Part shown: positions 9,520-19,177 of the stretch, one piece after another
How the letters are laid out: every line of letters starts with the position of its first letter
Numbering within the stretch: the first letter of the stretch is position 1
Source of the DNA: Paenibacillus apiarius
GTDB lineage: Bacteria > Bacillota > Bacilli > Paenibacillales > Paenibacillaceae
DNA length: 64,000 bases
Assembly (NCBI RefSeq): GCF_017052585.1
Contig: NZ_JAFFHZ010000001.1
Coordinates: 3,401,001-3,465,000, forward strand
Direction of reading: 5' to 3'
The notes under the pieces: model-generated
What the model was told of the DNA's origin: nothing
The model's database searches: none
Seen by the model: only the letters and a program-made list of their open reading frames with translations
Program-made: the position numbers and the translations under genes

Positions 9520-10449
9520 TCATTCTTTGTTCGTTGATGATGCTTCCCTTGATTTATTCAATTCGGATACAGTTTTACTACCGTTCTCATAGTATTCAAT
9601 ATTGATCCAGTTTCTATAATGTTCCTCGACCTCTTGAGAGAATGCAATGGTTTTTCTTTTTAAGTTGTGCATTGACGTTACATCCAGGTTGTACAACTTA
9701 TAATAAATTTCAGTTCTTATCGCGGCATAGGAAAGGATGGCCGTAGCCATTCTAACGCCATGTGCCAATTCCAGCGCGATTCTGCGCTCCTGCTCTCGCT
9801 TGTTCCTGTCCCAGATAACTCCGATTGCATCGCCATCCATATGGACCAGATGGCTTCCTATAGCATAATCATGATAAGTTGAGACAAGAGTGTCATATGC
9901 GGGTTCGCCACTCGCAGATAAAGTTCTGACAATTTCGCTAAATGACCACTTCTGCTCCATTTGTTTTCGGATTTTCTTTGGGTATTTATTTTCCAATGCT
10001 GCTAACTCTTCTTCAGTCAGGATAATGTCTTTCATTGGTTTCTGCATGTCAAAGTCTGATGAATTTTTATCTATTGACAAGGAATCCAGCGCTTTTTTGT
10101 GTCGGCTGATTAACTTCAATTCAGGAATTACATGCCAAAACTCGTGACATTTATCAAGAATCATTTCGTCACTGTCATGAGCAACAAACATTAGCTTAAC
10201 CGTTCCTTCGAGCAGCGATCTGTAAAGAATATGGGCGTCCCATAATCTGTATCTACTTATCAGAAATAGGACACTTTCACTGGTTGAATAGCAGGAAGTA
10301 AACAGGTTTGACACAACAAACTGAACCAGTTTAGGAACAGTGGAATACTCTTTGTAAAGGGGGGGGCTGATATCCAGGGACTCTCTTAATAGGAATGACG
10401 CCTGGTTTGATATGTTGCTAAGAGACAGTTGAAGTTCAGTGGTATTCAT
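9520..10449 (-). CDS. DUF5677-like protein in defence island
   Basis: Soluble, mostly helical protein of 309 residues. The pattern RYRLWDAHILYRSLLEGTVK near residue 70 and YHDYAIGSHLVHMDGDAIG near residue 215 resembles the DUF5677 family (recognition from memory). No catalytic motif is evident beyond conserved His/Asp in the second segment. AGGAGG precedes the ATG at 10449. It is the last gene of the leftward arm of the island, separated from the helicase pair by a hairpin terminator. Function unknown; its position suggests an accessory defence role. Confidence 0.6.
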   Translation of the reverse strand: MNTTELQLSLSNISNQASFLLRESLDISPPLYKEYSTVPKLVQFVVSNLFTSCYSTSESVLFLISRYRLWDAHILYRSLLEGTVKLMFVAHDSDEMILDKCHEFWHVIPELKLISRHKKALDSLSIDKNSSDFDMQKPMKDIILTEEELAALENKYPKKIRKQMEQKWSFSEIVRTLSASGEPAYDTLVSTYHDYAIGSHLVHMDGDAIGVIWDRNKREQERRIALELAHGVRMATAILSYAAIRTEIYYKLYNLDVTSMHNLKRKTIAFSQEVEEHYRNWINIEYYENGSKTVSELNKSREASSTNKE

Positions 10450-10547
10450 TTATAACCTCCTGGTAAGATGGGAATATCTGTGAAAGAGACAACATTTCAT
10501 AATATTACCAAGTGTGATATATTTCAATTAGTCGAAAAGCACCCGCT

Positions 10548-10582
10548 AAAAAATCCCATGGTGAATTCACAGGGACTTTTTC
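10548..10582. terminator. Hairpin terminator between helicase and DUF5677 genes
   Basis: AAAAAATCCC at 10548-10557 pairs with GGGACTTTTT from 10572, around an inner palindrome GTGAATTCAC (10561-10570). Runs of A on one side and T on the other mean it could work in either direction; on the minus strand it follows the helicase gene ending at 10602. Confidence 0.65.
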
Positions 10583-10601
10583 TTTTTTATACTACCAAAT
10601 T

Positions 10602-12038
10602 TTATCCATACAAATCTGGATTCAGCTCATTTACAAATGGTGATATGGGAGCTACAGCCAAAAGAGTGAGTGTCAATCGTGCTCGTGTCATGGCAACATA
10701 CAGTTTTTTTCGCTCAGTTGCTTTAAATGCTTCCGGATCATCACCCGGATCCATTATTCCAAACGGTATTTTTCCATCCTGAAGCCCGGTTACAATTACA
10801 TGTTCAAACTCCAAGCCTTTGGAGGAATGGAAGGTGACCAACTTTACGCCAGGAACAAGAAAATTTGCTTCTTCGGATTTAATGTGTATACTTCCGATCT
10901 TGTTCTGGGAAAGGAAGTTTTCATATTCATTCAACCTGTCTTGCGAATACGCGATGATGGCAATTGTATCGTTTGGATATAGGTCCTTCAATTGCCTTAC
11001 TTTTCTCAGAACAAAGTTCTTTTCATTTTCCAAATTGTCAGAAATAATAAGCTCCGGTTTTGGCCCGCTACCTTCTGGATCCTGTGAAGGCAAGAAATCT
11101 TCATCCGCCAAAAGTTGCTTGTCATGAGATTGTAGACTCCTGGCCAACTGTATAATCTCCTTGGTAGACCGATGTGTTATTCCTAGTAGCTTACTTCTTG
11201 CTCCTCGAATCTCAATACCCACACTTTTCCATGTAAAGTGTCTCCGATATATTTGTTGTCCTTTATCAGCGGCAATGGTAAGGCTTTTGGCAGTCATTAG
11301 TTTGATTGCACGAAATTGCGCTGGTGAAAGATCTTGAGCTTCATCTATAAGAATGTGGCTTGCCATTTTGTCTTTTGGTATGCGAGTCGCGTTTTTAATA
11401 ATCAACAAAGCAACATCATCAAAATCGATACATCGTTCACTTTTCAAAAGCTCTTGATACTTTTCATAGATATCGTAAATGGATTCACGATGACTCTTGG
11501 TGATTTGAATCTGAGTGCCACGACCTGTTCTTTGAATTTCTAAATATTCAGAGCGGCTTTTGATATTATTGCTTTTGATCCAAGTAATTTCCTCGGAAAG
11601 AAAACGGAGCAAAGCACGATCTTCACTCAGTTTGGCAGCCTGGACACGTGGCAAGTCTGGATTTCCATATTTATTTATCGTGTTTTTCGCCCATTTTACA
11701 AAACGTGGCTTTTCATCTGTTGTACGATAATTGGAAATTCCCGATTCCCGTAGCAAGGAGGAGCCCCATCCATGAAATGTGAGTGCTCCGACAGGCTCCT
11801 CTTTCGAAGAACGCGCCATCTGTGTAATGTAAGTGGCCAATGCCTTATTATATGTCAAGAGTAAAACCTTTGGACCGGTAGTTATTTGAACGCCTTTTTT
11901 TTGAAGAAATAAAGCCCTTTCAATGATAACAGTAGTTTTGCCTGCTCCGGGAATTCCGCGTACCAACAATTCGCCATCCGGACGGAAATTGACGCAACTT
12001 TCTTGTTCAGGGGTTAGCTTGATAATTTTCACTGCCAC
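10602..12038 (-). CDS. UvrD/REP-like superfamily 1 helicase (478 aa)
   Basis: ATP-dependent helicase or NTPase. Walker A is GIPGAGKT (residues 28-35), motif II is LIDEAQDLSP, motif III region is SLTIAADKGQQIYRR, motif V is HSSKGLEFEHVIVTG and motif VI is KKLYVAMTRAR. At 478 residues it is shorter than UvrD/PcrA (about 720), so accessory 1B/2B domains are reduced. The start is GTG at 12038 with GGAGAG upstream. The coding gap to the 634-residue helicase upstream is 23 bases, so the two are co-transcribed away from drmA. Family knowledge gives 3'-5' DNA unwinding; an anti-phage role is inferred from context. Confidence 0.85.
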   Translation of the reverse strand: MAVKIIKLTPEQESCVNFRPDGELLVRGIPGAGKTTVIIERALFLQKKGVQITTGPKVLLLTYNKALATYITQMARSSKEEPVGALTFHGWGSSLLRESGISNYRTTDEKPRFVKWAKNTINKYGNPDLPRVQAAKLSEDRALLRFLSEEITWIKSNNIKSRSEYLEIQRTGRGTQIQITKSHRESIYDIYEKYQELLKSERCIDFDDVALLIIKNATRIPKDKMASHILIDEAQDLSPAQFRAIKLMTAKSLTIAADKGQQIYRRHFTWKSVGIEIRGARSKLLGITHRSTKEIIQLARSLQSHDKQLLADEDFLPSQDPEGSGPKPELIISDNLENEKNFVLRKVRQLKDLYPNDTIAIIAYSQDRLNEYENFLSQNKIGSIHIKSEEANFLVPGVKLVTFHSSKGLEFEHVIVTGLQDGKIPFGIMDPGDDPEAFKATERKKLYVAMTRARLTLTLLAVAPISPFVNELNPDLYG

Positions 12039-12061
12039 GATTTTTCACTCTCCGTTTATGA

Positions 12062-13966
12062 CTAGTACTCTTCTTCGAACAATTTCCAAAGATTTTCCCG
12101 TTCTTCTTTTTCTCTTGCTTGTTGGACGGACCGAGCCTGTTCTATGGAAGCTGCAATTTCCGTATCAAAACGTGTTTCCTTTTCGTCGTTCGCCTTGCCT
12201 CCTAGGACCGAATATTCCAAGTAGGAAGTATTCGGACCTTTGCAATTATCAAAGAAACTTTCGGAATGAATACCCGGCCTCCCAATGACATATAGTCTTT
12301 CTTGTGCTCTTGTAATGCCGACGTAGAGAAGCCGTCTTTCTTCATCCAAATCCGGTTGACTTCCATGAGGAAATGAACGGTCGCCAAGGTAAAGAAGAAA
12401 GACAACCCGAAATTCTTCGCCCTTTGCCGAGTGTACCGTTCCAATTTTTATGTGGCAATTCCCTTGTTCGTCCGAATCTTCCGTGGTCATGTTATCGAAC
12501 AAAAAGTCTGCCGCTTCATAACAATACGAGGCACCGGAATCGAGAGCTTCATGGATATAGGAATGAAATTGTTCGTTTGTCATGCTCGATGGTAAGGTTA
12601 TTTTCAAATCAGTCGATATAAGATCGCTCAATGATTTTCCGTAATGTTCTGGATCTTGAAAGAGGGAATACAGAAATTGGAAGTGATCATGACGATCCTT
12701 TTGTGTTTGTGTCGACATCACATCGTTTTTTATCTCAAAAAGATCCAGTGCTTCCCTGACTGCACGAGCTTGCGGGGAATATTCGGAATCTTTTCTGACC
12801 AAAACAGCTATACTATCAATTTCCTCATCATTTACAAGTCTATCAATTTCTTTTGCAACAAAATCTGCTGCTAGTTCGAGTTTGGGAGCATAGACAAGCC
12901 GAACGGGAAAATTTCGTTTGCGGTAAAGTGCAATGTTTTTATCAGATAAGTCGGAAGCAGGCAAAAGTTTGCGATCATCAGTCAACTCCTTTCGAATCCG
13001 ATTTGCCAATTCCAAAATCGGTGTAGCAGAACGATAGTTCTCAGTCATACTAATGGATGTTAAAACGCTTATATCCGTTTGGGCGGCCATTGAAAGGAAG
13101 TTGGCCATATTTGATGCACTTGATCCATTAAATGTATAAATGGTTTGATCGATATCGCCTACAACGTTTACTGGGATGTCATTACCTGCTAATGCAAATA
13201 GAAGCTTTTCCTGAGCCCGGGAGGTATCTTGGTATTCATCAACCACGATCGCCCTGAGGTTTTCCCTGACTCTTTTTCTTGTTTCAGTTTCAGGTTGTGA
13301 AAGAATATTGACAGCTTCAACAATCAGTCCCCAGTAATCGATGATGTTGTACTGTTTGAGCATGTTTTCGTATCTTCGCCACACAGTAAGTACTTCCGCA
13401 GATTTCAGTCTTATCAAGGTGTTTTGTCCTATGTCCACTTCAACAAGTACGTTACTATCTAGGTCTTCAGGAGCAAAACAGGGTTCCATTTCATCTGATC
13501 CTTGCCGCAAACTGTCTATGGCTTTCATGCAAGCCTCCCAAGCAATCTCACTGTCAAGTTGCTTGAACACTCCATTAAGAAGTGAGCTATGCCGTCTGAA
13601 AATTGGGTTATTGCCACGGGATAAAGACTCTATTATTTCAAAGCCTGGTTTTAACCAAGTTTCGCCCATGCCGGCTGCAATTCGAAGGATTCTGAAAGAA
13701 AGACCATGGAATGTATAAGTGGGAACAGGGCTCCCGAACTTGGTTTTCTTGCATAATTCTTTCAGTTTCTCAATCAAGCGGGAACGAGCCGTTCGTGAAA
13801 ATGAAATCGCCATGATCGAGTTTGGAAGAAGATCCAATTCCGCTTGCAGGTATTGAATGCGAGCTGCAAGTGTGCTGGTTTTTCCAGTGCCCGCCGCGGC
13901 GTTGATCGCCATATGGGCCAAAGGGGCAGTTATCGCCCGGTTTTGGTTTTCATTATAGTCTGTCAT
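12062..13966 (-). CDS. UvrD/PcrA-like superfamily 1 helicase (634 aa)
   Basis: Walker A is AAGTGKT (residues 24-30), motif II is VVDEYQDTSRAQ, motif III is VNVVGDIDQTIYTFNGSS, motif IV region has MTENYRSATPI, motif V is GTVHSAKGEEFRVVF and motif VI is RRLLYVGITRAQERLYV. The motif set is complete, so the protein is probably an active 3'-5' helicase. It is transcribed divergently from drmA across a 147-bp control region containing a palindrome. The gene heads the leftward operon. Confidence 0.87.
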   Translation of the reverse strand: MTDYNENQNRAITAPLAHMAINAAAGTGKTSTLAARIQYLQAELDLLPNSIMAISFSRTARSRLIEKLKELCKKTKFGSPVPTYTFHGLSFRILRIAAGMGETWLKPGFEIIESLSRGNNPIFRRHSSLLNGVFKQLDSEIAWEACMKAIDSLRQGSDEMEPCFAPEDLDSNVLVEVDIGQNTLIRLKSAEVLTVWRRYENMLKQYNIIDYWGLIVEAVNILSQPETETRKRVRENLRAIVVDEYQDTSRAQEKLLFALAGNDIPVNVVGDIDQTIYTFNGSSASNMANFLSMAAQTDISVLTSISMTENYRSATPILELANRIRKELTDDRKLLPASDLSDKNIALYRKRNFPVRLVYAPKLELAADFVAKEIDRLVNDEEIDSIAVLVRKDSEYSPQARAVREALDLFEIKNDVMSTQTQKDRHDHFQFLYSLFQDPEHYGKSLSDLISTDLKITLPSSMTNEQFHSYIHEALDSGASYCYEAADFLFDNMTTEDSDEQGNCHIKIGTVHSAKGEEFRVVFLLYLGDRSFPHGSQPDLDEERRLLYVGITRAQERLYVIGRPGIHSESFFDNCKGPNTSYLEYSVLGGKANDEKETRFDTEIAASIEQARSVQQAREKEERENLWKLFEEEY

Positions 13967-14014
13967 TGTGTTATCTCCGTAATATGTGGTTGGAAATCTT
14001 TATGTGGTATTTTG

Positions 14015-14087
14015 TTCGACAGGAAGGGACTTTTGTCCTGCCTGTCGAATTAATTATATAGGAGAAATCGGGGATCATTTTGTCGAA
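14015..14087. promoter_or_regulatory. Divergent control region with repeated TGTCGAA boxes
   Basis: Between the leftward helicase operon and drmA lies the inverted pair TTCGACAGG (14015-14023) and CCTGTCGAA (14041-14049), with a third TGTCGAA at 14081-14087. A weak promoter for drmA, TTGTCC (14033-14038) and TATATA (14055-14060, 16-base spacer), sits within and beside the palindrome. A repressor bound there could silence both arms; no repressor gene is obvious nearby. Confidence 0.5.
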
Positions 14088-14113
14088 AACCATGAATAAT
14101 GGGGGATGAAATT

Positions 14114-17100
14114 ATGGCTTTATCGAATAAATTGGAGATAAGGAATGAATTGATTAATAGAATGAAGCTTGAATTGATTGGGCCTAATTTGGTAACGGAA
14201 GAGTTGAACGAATCCCCAACACAGCGCTATCTGACAGGAATTCTCTGGCCGATCGGTTCTGAAATCGAAAAAGAGGATGACGAGGAGCATGCCACGGAAG
14301 AAGATGGGGAGGAGTCGGGATTGGCCGATCGTGCTGCACCTCTCATGCAGGCCATGAAGCCTTCTGCCATTGGTCTGTCCTTCGTGCTGGACGAAGGAGT
14401 GGAATCTTTGAACCTGAAAGTAAGCTGGGGTCAGTATGAACAAAAAGGGGATAGGAAAAACCCTGCTTGGCACAGAAAGTCTATTCAATTTGAGTCCCCA
14501 ATTGCCATTCTTCCCGCCGATGAGAAAAGACGAGCCATGCCTACCGATGATCCGGAGGTATTCATCGAGTGGATGTCACGTCCGCTAAACGACGGATTTG
14601 GGCGACATGCAATCAGTTTATTTCTCGTAAACAGAAAACCCAAACAGGAGAAGCGAGCCAAAGATGTGTTTTGCCTATTTCAACCAGAAATCAGCGTGAA
14701 CGGAGCAGAGGGGGAGCGCCCATTTTCTATTCGAAAAATGTCGATCAAGCAAAAAACAAAGTACCCCGATGTAGCGGCAGATGAGTTGCTCTATCGCAAC
14801 CAAACGGTGTTTGCTGTTGGTCACGGGGTGGCGGTGGGATGGGAAGACGTTTCAGAGAACAGAAAAACCGCGGGGAAATTGAAAACGATAATCATGCCGA
14901 TACATGAAATTCCGCGTGTTGTCCCTCCCGACTGGAAGGGGGATGGATCTCTGGATATGACAAAGCTCGCGAACGCTTCCGATGGGGAGGAAGTTTACGA
15001 ATACTTGAACCCGCTTCTTGAGGCATATGATCAGTGGATATGGGATAGGGAAGATGAAATCGAATTTTTGGACGGAGAATTTAAAACCACTGCAAAAGAA
15101 CATACTGATTCGTGCAGAGAGTCCCTCAATCGTATGAAAAAGGGTTTGGACATGATACGTGCAGACGGCGAAAACGGAAAGGTTCTGGATGCTTTCTGTT
15201 TTGCCAATCGTGCGATGGCCTTGCAAAGAACATATAGTGAATGGGCAAGAGTTGCTGGCAAGAATAAAGATTGGTCTGGTGGTCCTCAAAAGATCAAAAC
15301 GGAATGGAGGCCATTTCAAATCGGCTTCATTTTACAATCCTTGACGGGCATCGTGGAACCGTCTCATGGTGAACGTCAGATTGCCGACTTGATTTGGTTT
15401 CCAACGGGCGGAGGGAAGACGGAAGCATATTTGGGCCTTGCAGCTTTTGTAATGGCATTGCGAAGATTGAACGGCGAAGTGGATGGATTGAGGGGGGACG
15501 CCGGGGTTGCAGTATTAATGAGATACACGCTTCGGTTGTTGACGATTCAACAGTTTCAAAGGGCTGCCACGTTAATATGCGCGTGTGAAAATATACGAAA
15601 AGAAAATCCTAACAAATGGGGGGGAGAACCATTTCGAATTGGTCTGTGGGTGGGTCAGAAAAATACTCCGAATGATTTTGATGAATGCGAGGAAGTTTTG
15701 GAATCTAAGACCTATAATCCTTCAGCTTCAACACCGGTACAATTGGTTTCTTGTCCTTGGTGCGGTGCTGAACTGACAAGAAAAAATTACTTTGCCTATA
15801 GAAAAAAGCGTAGGGTACTGATTGGATGTTCGCGTGCCGATTGTGAATTTCACCGTTCAAAAAATCCGGAAGGCATTCCGGCCGTGGTATCCGATGAAGA
15901 AATTTACCGCTTGTTGCCGACGCTTATCATTGGAACAGTAGATAAATTTGCTAGGATGCCATGGGTTGGAAATACGCAATCCTTAATGGGCAATGTCAAA
16001 GGACAAGCATGCCATTGGGGATTTGTGAGCGAGGGCTTGGATAATGAAACAGGGGGTTGGATGAAGGCTGTTTTTCAATCGAATTCATCAACTGGAGAGA
16101 TTGTGGATGGAAGGCCTTTATTGCCACCCGATTTGATTATTCAGGATGAACTTCATCTGATTTCGGGACCATTGGGTACGATGGTCGGAGTATATGAAAC
16201 GGCCATCGATTATTTGGCAGGGCGTGAGATTGGCGACAAAAGAATCGGTCCAAAGGTTGTTGCTTCCACGGCCACGATTCGCAGGGCAAAGGAGCAAATT
16301 CTTTCTCTGTTTGCAAGACGTGTTGCTATTTTTCCAAGTCCTGGGCTTTTGGCCGGCAATTCATTTTTTTCTGAAGAACAACCATTGGAGAATGTTCCGG
16401 GAAGGTCGTATGTCGGCATTTTTGCTCCTGGACGAAGCATGAAAACTGCGTTAGTCCGTGTATATGCAGCTCTGCTCTCCGCTACCGAAGCCATGGAAAA
16501 AGACATGGAGGATTTGGACTCTTACCGTACTTTGGTCGGCTATTTTAACAGTCTAAGGGAGCTTGGTGGCGCGGTCCGACTGATCGAGGATGACGTAAAA
16601 GCGCGCATCAAAGTGTTATCCAAGAGAACAAAGGGACAAATTTACGGTTACAAGACGAGAGTTATCAAAGAAAATGTTCCGGAATTGACCAGTCGTGTTG
16701 ACTCCAGCGCAATCCCTTCTTTATTGCAAAGACTGGAGCAACCTTTTTATGTAAAAGACGACAAAATTGCTCCCGTGGATGTGGTACTTGCCAGCAATAT
16801 GATATCAGTTGGAGTTGATGTCAGCAGATTGGGGCTTATGGTAGTGACCGGACAACCCAAAACGACTGCGGAATACATTCAAGCCACGAGCCGTGTTGGA
16901 CGTTCGAATCCGGGTCTTGTTTTTACTGTTTATAACTGGGCGCGCCCGAGAGATGTATCCCACTATGAACGATTCGATTCTTATCATGATGCTTTATATC
17001 GTTATGTCGAGGCCATAAGTGTCACTCCATTTTCGTCAAGAGCTAGGGACAGAGCGCTTTCCGCCACGCTTGTCATGATGTCCAGACTTAATATTCCAGG

Positions 17101-17410
17101 ATTGTCCAAAAAGGACGATGCAAAAAAATTCAAGCCGGCGCATCCTCTTGTTGCTCGTCTAAAGGATCATGTCAGGAAAAGAGTAGAGAGTATTGAGCCC
17201 TTGAAAGCAAAAGAAGTTGCCAAACATCTTGATTCTCACATTGAACAATGGCAACTGAAAACGATGGAAAAGTCATTGGTCTATAGTAATGCCACCAAAA
17301 AGCCGAATTTGATGTTTCCTTTGGGAGAAAAGTCGAAAGGAGCCGTATTTGGTGTACCCAGTTCCATGCGTGACGTTGAAAAAACAATCGGAATTTATTT
17401 AAAGGAGTAG
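14114..17410 (+). CDS. drmA: DISARM helicase DrmA
   Basis: Large SF2 helicase of 1098 residues. Walker A is PTGGGKTE (430-437). A zinc-ribbon-like insert has CPWC (547-550) and a second Cys pair (572, 577). The DEAH-box equivalent is DELH (678-681), and the C-terminal helicase motifs include VASTATI and EYIQATSRVGRS. This domain set, the length and the following drmB identify the DISARM core protein. ATG 14114 is preferred over 14099 because GGGGGATG at 14101-14108 is a suitably spaced ribosome-binding site. In DISARM, DrmA acts with DrmB on incoming phage DNA, complementing methylation of self DNA. Confidence 0.92.
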   Translation: MALSNKLEIRNELINRMKLELIGPNLVTEELNESPTQRYLTGILWPIGSEIEKEDDEEHATEEDGEESGLADRAAPLMQAMKPSAIGLSFVLDEGVESLNLKVSWGQYEQKGDRKNPAWHRKSIQFESPIAILPADEKRRAMPTDDPEVFIEWMSRPLNDGFGRHAISLFLVNRKPKQEKRAKDVFCLFQPEISVNGAEGERPFSIRKMSIKQKTKYPDVAADELLYRNQTVFAVGHGVAVGWEDVSENRKTAGKLKTIIMPIHEIPRVVPPDWKGDGSLDMTKLANASDGEEVYEYLNPLLEAYDQWIWDREDEIEFLDGEFKTTAKEHTDSCRESLNRMKKGLDMIRADGENGKVLDAFCFANRAMALQRTYSEWARVAGKNKDWSGGPQKIKTEWRPFQIGFILQSLTGIVEPSHGERQIADLIWFPTGGGKTEAYLGLAAFVMALRRLNGEVDGLRGDAGVAVLMRYTLRLLTIQQFQRAATLICACENIRKENPNKWGGEPFRIGLWVGQKNTPNDFDECEEVLESKTYNPSASTPVQLVSCPWCGAELTRKNYFAYRKKRRVLIGCSRADCEFHRSKNPEGIPAVVSDEEIYRLLPTLIIGTVDKFARMPWVGNTQSLMGNVKGQACHWGFVSEGLDNETGGWMKAVFQSNSSTGEIVDGRPLLPPDLIIQDELHLISGPLGTMVGVYETAIDYLAGREIGDKRIGPKVVASTATIRRAKEQILSLFARRVAIFPSPGLLAGNSFFSEEQPLENVPGRSYVGIFAPGRSMKTALVRVYAALLSATEAMEKDMEDLDSYRTLVGYFNSLRELGGAVRLIEDDVKARIKVLSKRTKGQIYGYKTRVIKENVPELTSRVDSSAIPSLLQRLEQPFYVKDDKIAPVDVVLASNMISVGVDVSRLGLMVVTGQPKTTAEYIQATSRVGRSNPGLVFTVYNWARPRDVSHYERFDSYHDALYRYVEAISVTPFSSRARDRALSATLVMMSRLNIPGLSKKDDAKKFKPAHPLVARLKDHVRKRVESIEPLKAKEVAKHLDSHIEQWQLKTMEKSLVYSNATKKPNLMFPLGEKSKGAVFGVPSSMRDVEKTIGIYLKE

Positions 17411-17415
17411 AAGCC

Positions 17416-19167
17416 ATGCGTGACAAAGTGGGTGAAGTTCGAAATAGCCACTTAATTTCAATTTTTGGACCCGGAGCGATCATGGATTTGCCCGACTTTT
17501 CGGTCATTATTGCAAGTTTGGACCATTGGAATAAAAAGCAGTGTGAAGTGATCAAGGAGCCCCGGTTGCAGAAAAAACTCAAAATCAACAAGATTTATGC
17601 CCCTCCTGCATTGGAGTGGGATCCGGACAATCGGTTGGGAACACTCCCGGCTTTTCGATTCCCGAAATACATGGTTTGTCCTAAATGCAGGAAGTTGGCA
17701 CCCTATCATAAGTTTTTTATTGAAGAAAAAAGCCAGATCGTGTACTGCCAATGCGAAGAAGAAGTGAAAGTGTTTCCGGCTCGTTTTATTGTTGCCTGTT
17801 CGAAGGGGCATATTGAAGACTTCCCTTGGAGTTTTTATGTACATTCCAAAAGCGGAAATTTGGACTGCAAGGGAGAATTGGTTTTGAATGACAAGGGAGT
17901 TACAGGTTCCATTTCCGATGTGGAAGTGGAATGTAAAGAATGCAAAGAGAAAAGAACACTGGAAGATGCTTTTTCGGGATCAGGTCTTCCTTCATGTAGA
18001 GGACACAGACACTGGATGGGAGCTTGGAGCAGAGAAGAGTGTACGGAAAAATCTAGAGCACTGCTGAGGGGGGCTTCTAATCTTTATTTTCCGATTGTGG
18101 CTAGCGCCCTATCGATCCCCCCATATACGAATCCCGTTCATCAGGCTGCTGCCGAAGAAATGGAACGTCTTGGGAAAATGGATGCAAAAGAGAAACTGAA
18201 GGTGTATATAGAGGACGATGTATTTCCAACATTTAAGGATTTTGATCTGGACGAGCTCTGGCAAGCCATTTTACATCAACGTGGACTTGGAAGTGGAGAG
18301 GAACAGGATTTGTTATTTCCTGAATGGGAAGTTCTTCATCGTGGCGGTGTAGAACACTTCGAATCTGAATTCGAGACAGAGGAGCAGCAAGTGCCGGAAA
18401 GATATGTACACAAAATTGCAAAACTGATGATGGTCAGGCGTTTGACTGAAGTTCGTGTCTTGGATGGCTTCAGCCGAATTGAACCATTGCCTGACATGAC
18501 TTCCTTGGGGGAAGAGGATGAAACGGTTAAAGAATCCTTCAAAGCTTCGTTAAGTGAGAAAAGAATTTCTTGGAGGCCAGGCCTCATTACGCGTGGAGAG
18601 GGGATCTTTATAACGCTGAATGAAGAAGAGTTGAACAGATGGGAACAACAAGTTGAATCCGCCGTGGCACCCATGAAACAGGAATTTATCAAGTATTGCA
18701 TGGATCGCAATGTTGAGGGTGAACCGGAATTTCCAGGTACTCGCTATGTATTATTGCACACATTGTCTCATGCGCTAATGCGGCAATTATGTCTTGGTTC
18801 GGGCTATTCATCTTCTTCATTGAGAGAAAGGATATATTCCCGAACTGCAAACGCTCAAAAAATGGCAGGAATACTCATATACACAGCAACACCCGATTCC
18901 GAAGGAAGTTTGGGTGGACTGGTTGAACTAGGGAAAACCGAGAAATTTGAAGAGGTTCTGTTTCACGCTTTAGAAGATGCCCGGTTTTGTTCCGGAGATC
19001 CTCTTTGCTCAGAACACAAACCGGATGCGATTGGTGATCTGAATGGTGCCGCATGCCATGCTTGCCAATTGGCTGCTGAAACCTCCTGTGAAAAGTCCAA
19101 CCGTTTCTTGGATCGTGCATTTTTGGTTCCCACAGTATCCGAACATAGCTTGGCCTACTTTGATTGA
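17416..19167 (+). CDS. drmB: DISARM protein DrmB (DUF1998)
   Basis: Protein of 583 residues starting 5 bases after drmA. The N-terminus RNSHLISIFGPGAIMDLPDF is typical of DrmB. Cys clusters that may bind zinc are CPKCRK, CQCEE, CSKGHIEDFPW and CKECK. The C-terminal DUF1998 region has YVLLHTLSHALMRQL, IYTATPDSEGSLGGL and a terminal CHACQLAAETSC cluster. It is the obligate partner of DrmA, and the frame is complete. The next gene, normally drmC, survives only as a stump. Confidence 0.93.
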   Translation: MRDKVGEVRNSHLISIFGPGAIMDLPDFSVIIASLDHWNKKQCEVIKEPRLQKKLKINKIYAPPALEWDPDNRLGTLPAFRFPKYMVCPKCRKLAPYHKFFIEEKSQIVYCQCEEEVKVFPARFIVACSKGHIEDFPWSFYVHSKSGNLDCKGELVLNDKGVTGSISDVEVECKECKEKRTLEDAFSGSGLPSCRGHRHWMGAWSREECTEKSRALLRGASNLYFPIVASALSIPPYTNPVHQAAAEEMERLGKMDAKEKLKVYIEDDVFPTFKDFDLDELWQAILHQRGLGSGEEQDLLFPEWEVLHRGGVEHFESEFETEEQQVPERYVHKIAKLMMVRRLTEVRVLDGFSRIEPLPDMTSLGEEDETVKESFKASLSEKRISWRPGLITRGEGIFITLNEEELNRWEQQVESAVAPMKQEFIKYCMDRNVEGEPEFPGTRYVLLHTLSHALMRQLCLGSGYSSSSLRERIYSRTANAQKMAGILIYTATPDSEGSLGGLVELGKTEKFEEVLFHALEDARFCSGDPLCSEHKPDAIGDLNGAACHACQLAAETSCEKSNRFLDRAFLVPTVSEHSLAYFD

Positions 19168-19177
19168 TGAGGGCTAG

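Noticed and set aside
7296..10545. 14-base direct match TCGAAAAGCACCCG at 7296 and 10532 flanking the IS110 element and the DUF5677 gene
   Set aside because: Several 14-mers are expected to repeat by chance in 64 kb, and neither copy sits at a recognisable element end or attachment site.
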